Assembly (NCBI GenBank): GCA_023431725.1
Contig: JAEYVN010000292.1
Span: 1-5,987, forward strand
DNA: 5,987 bases
Source: Pseudomonadota bacterium
Lineage (GTDB): Bacteria > Pseudomonadota > Alphaproteobacteria > Rhizobiales > Xanthobacteraceae
Direction of reading: 5' to 3'
Both the position numbers and the translations under genes were made by a program. The notes beneath the pieces are model-generated. The model did no database searches, had not been told where the DNA came from, and was given only the letters and a program-made list of their open reading frames with translations. Below are positions 5,756-5,987 of the stretch, in pieces (position 1 is the stretch's first letter; each line of letters opens with the position of its first letter).

Positions 5756-5987
5756 ATGCAGCTCACCCTGGCCGCAGCGGCGATGGCGGCATGCGCCGGT
5801 TGCGGACTGCTCAGCACGCTGGTGCTGGCCGCCCCGGCAGCCGCACAGCCGGAAGATCCGCGTCAAAGCCGCGGCATCGAGGTCATAACCAGATTGAGCA
5901 ACGGCGCCGGTCAGCCGGTGCTGGACGAGTTGCGCCGCGACGTTCCGGACCTTGGCGATGCCGTTCTGAAGTACGCGCTGGGCGACG
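5756..5987 (+). CDS. Probable exported carboxymuconolactone decarboxylase (AhpD-like) family protein, N-terminal part; cut by the right edge
   Basis: The frame is open from the ATG at 5756 to the window end (77 codons). The first 31 residues look like a Sec signal peptide: a long Ala/Leu-rich core, GLLSTLVLAAPAAA, then an Ala-x-Ala site before Gln31, predicting export to the periplasm. The mature part begins QPEDPRQSRGIEVITRLSNG, then AGQPVLDELRRDVPDLGDAV and LKYALGD. This resembles the start of carboxymuconolactone-decarboxylase-family proteins, helical proteins related to AhpD that act as decarboxylases or peroxide-linked redox enzymes. The family's catalytic Cys/His region is beyond the edge, so activity cannot be judged. 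The signal peptide has no basic residue near its start. Starting at ATG 5732 would add eight residues with one Arg (MSTNRGAN) and a more normal n-region, but the ribosome binding site supports 5756. It is likely under control of the divergent AraC-family regulator. Confidence 0.7.
   Translation, partial: MQLTLAAAAMAACAGCGLLSTLVLAAPAAAQPEDPRQSRGIEVITRLSNGAGQPVLDELRRDVPDLGDAVLKYALGD

Noticed and set aside
5765..5803. Lipoprotein signal (lipobox) in the CMD-like protein
   Set aside because: The cysteines at residues 13 and 16 are preceded by MAA and CAG, not by a Leu-Ala-Gly type lipobox. The Ala-x-Ala site before Gln31 fits an ordinary signal peptidase I site better.

Overview
The window is GC-rich and densely coded, with six genes or gene fragments. 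It fits an alphaproteobacterial chromosome, probably Hyphomicrobiales (Bradyrhizobium/Rhodopseudomonas/Afipia type). That placement is inferred from codon use and from the character of the proteins, especially the long N-terminal extension of the probable UvrB; it was not measured. There are no tRNA or rRNA genes, CRISPR arrays, insertion sequences or other signs of mobility, and no gene-free stretch longer than about 170 bases.

Left part (1-2352). The 5' end of a minus-strand gene, probably uvrB (nucleotide excision repair), runs off the left edge. It is divergent from a plus-strand gene at 493-2352 that encodes a DsbA-like thioredoxin-fold domain with a CPYC motif fused to a complete NhaA Na+/H+ antiporter. 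The open frame upstream of 493 is antisense to the uvrB start and is not taken as coding.

Middle (2399-4491, minus strand). Convergent with nhaA lies a small polytopic protein of the DUF1624 / heparan-alpha-glucosaminide N-acetyltransferase-like family. Upstream of it on the same strand is a 426-residue membrane protein of unknown function. Its two halves are clearly an internal duplication: each has an N-terminal strand-rich segment, a pair of membrane helices, a conserved helical motif and a SHOCT-like tail.

Right part (4642-5987). An AraC-family regulator on the minus strand is divergent from a plus-strand gene that starts with a signal peptide and continues into the first part of a probable carboxymuconolactone-decarboxylase-family (AhpD-like) protein, cut by the right edge. 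The shared 169-bp intergenic region holds good ribosome binding sites for both genes, a short perfect inverted repeat and repeated GCACG words. The AraC protein is therefore the likely regulator of its divergent neighbour.

Most of the window is ordinary chromosomal housekeeping or stress content. The two items most worth a second look are the redox-domain/antiporter fusion and the internally duplicated membrane protein. I see no evidence of a wholly new multi-gene system.
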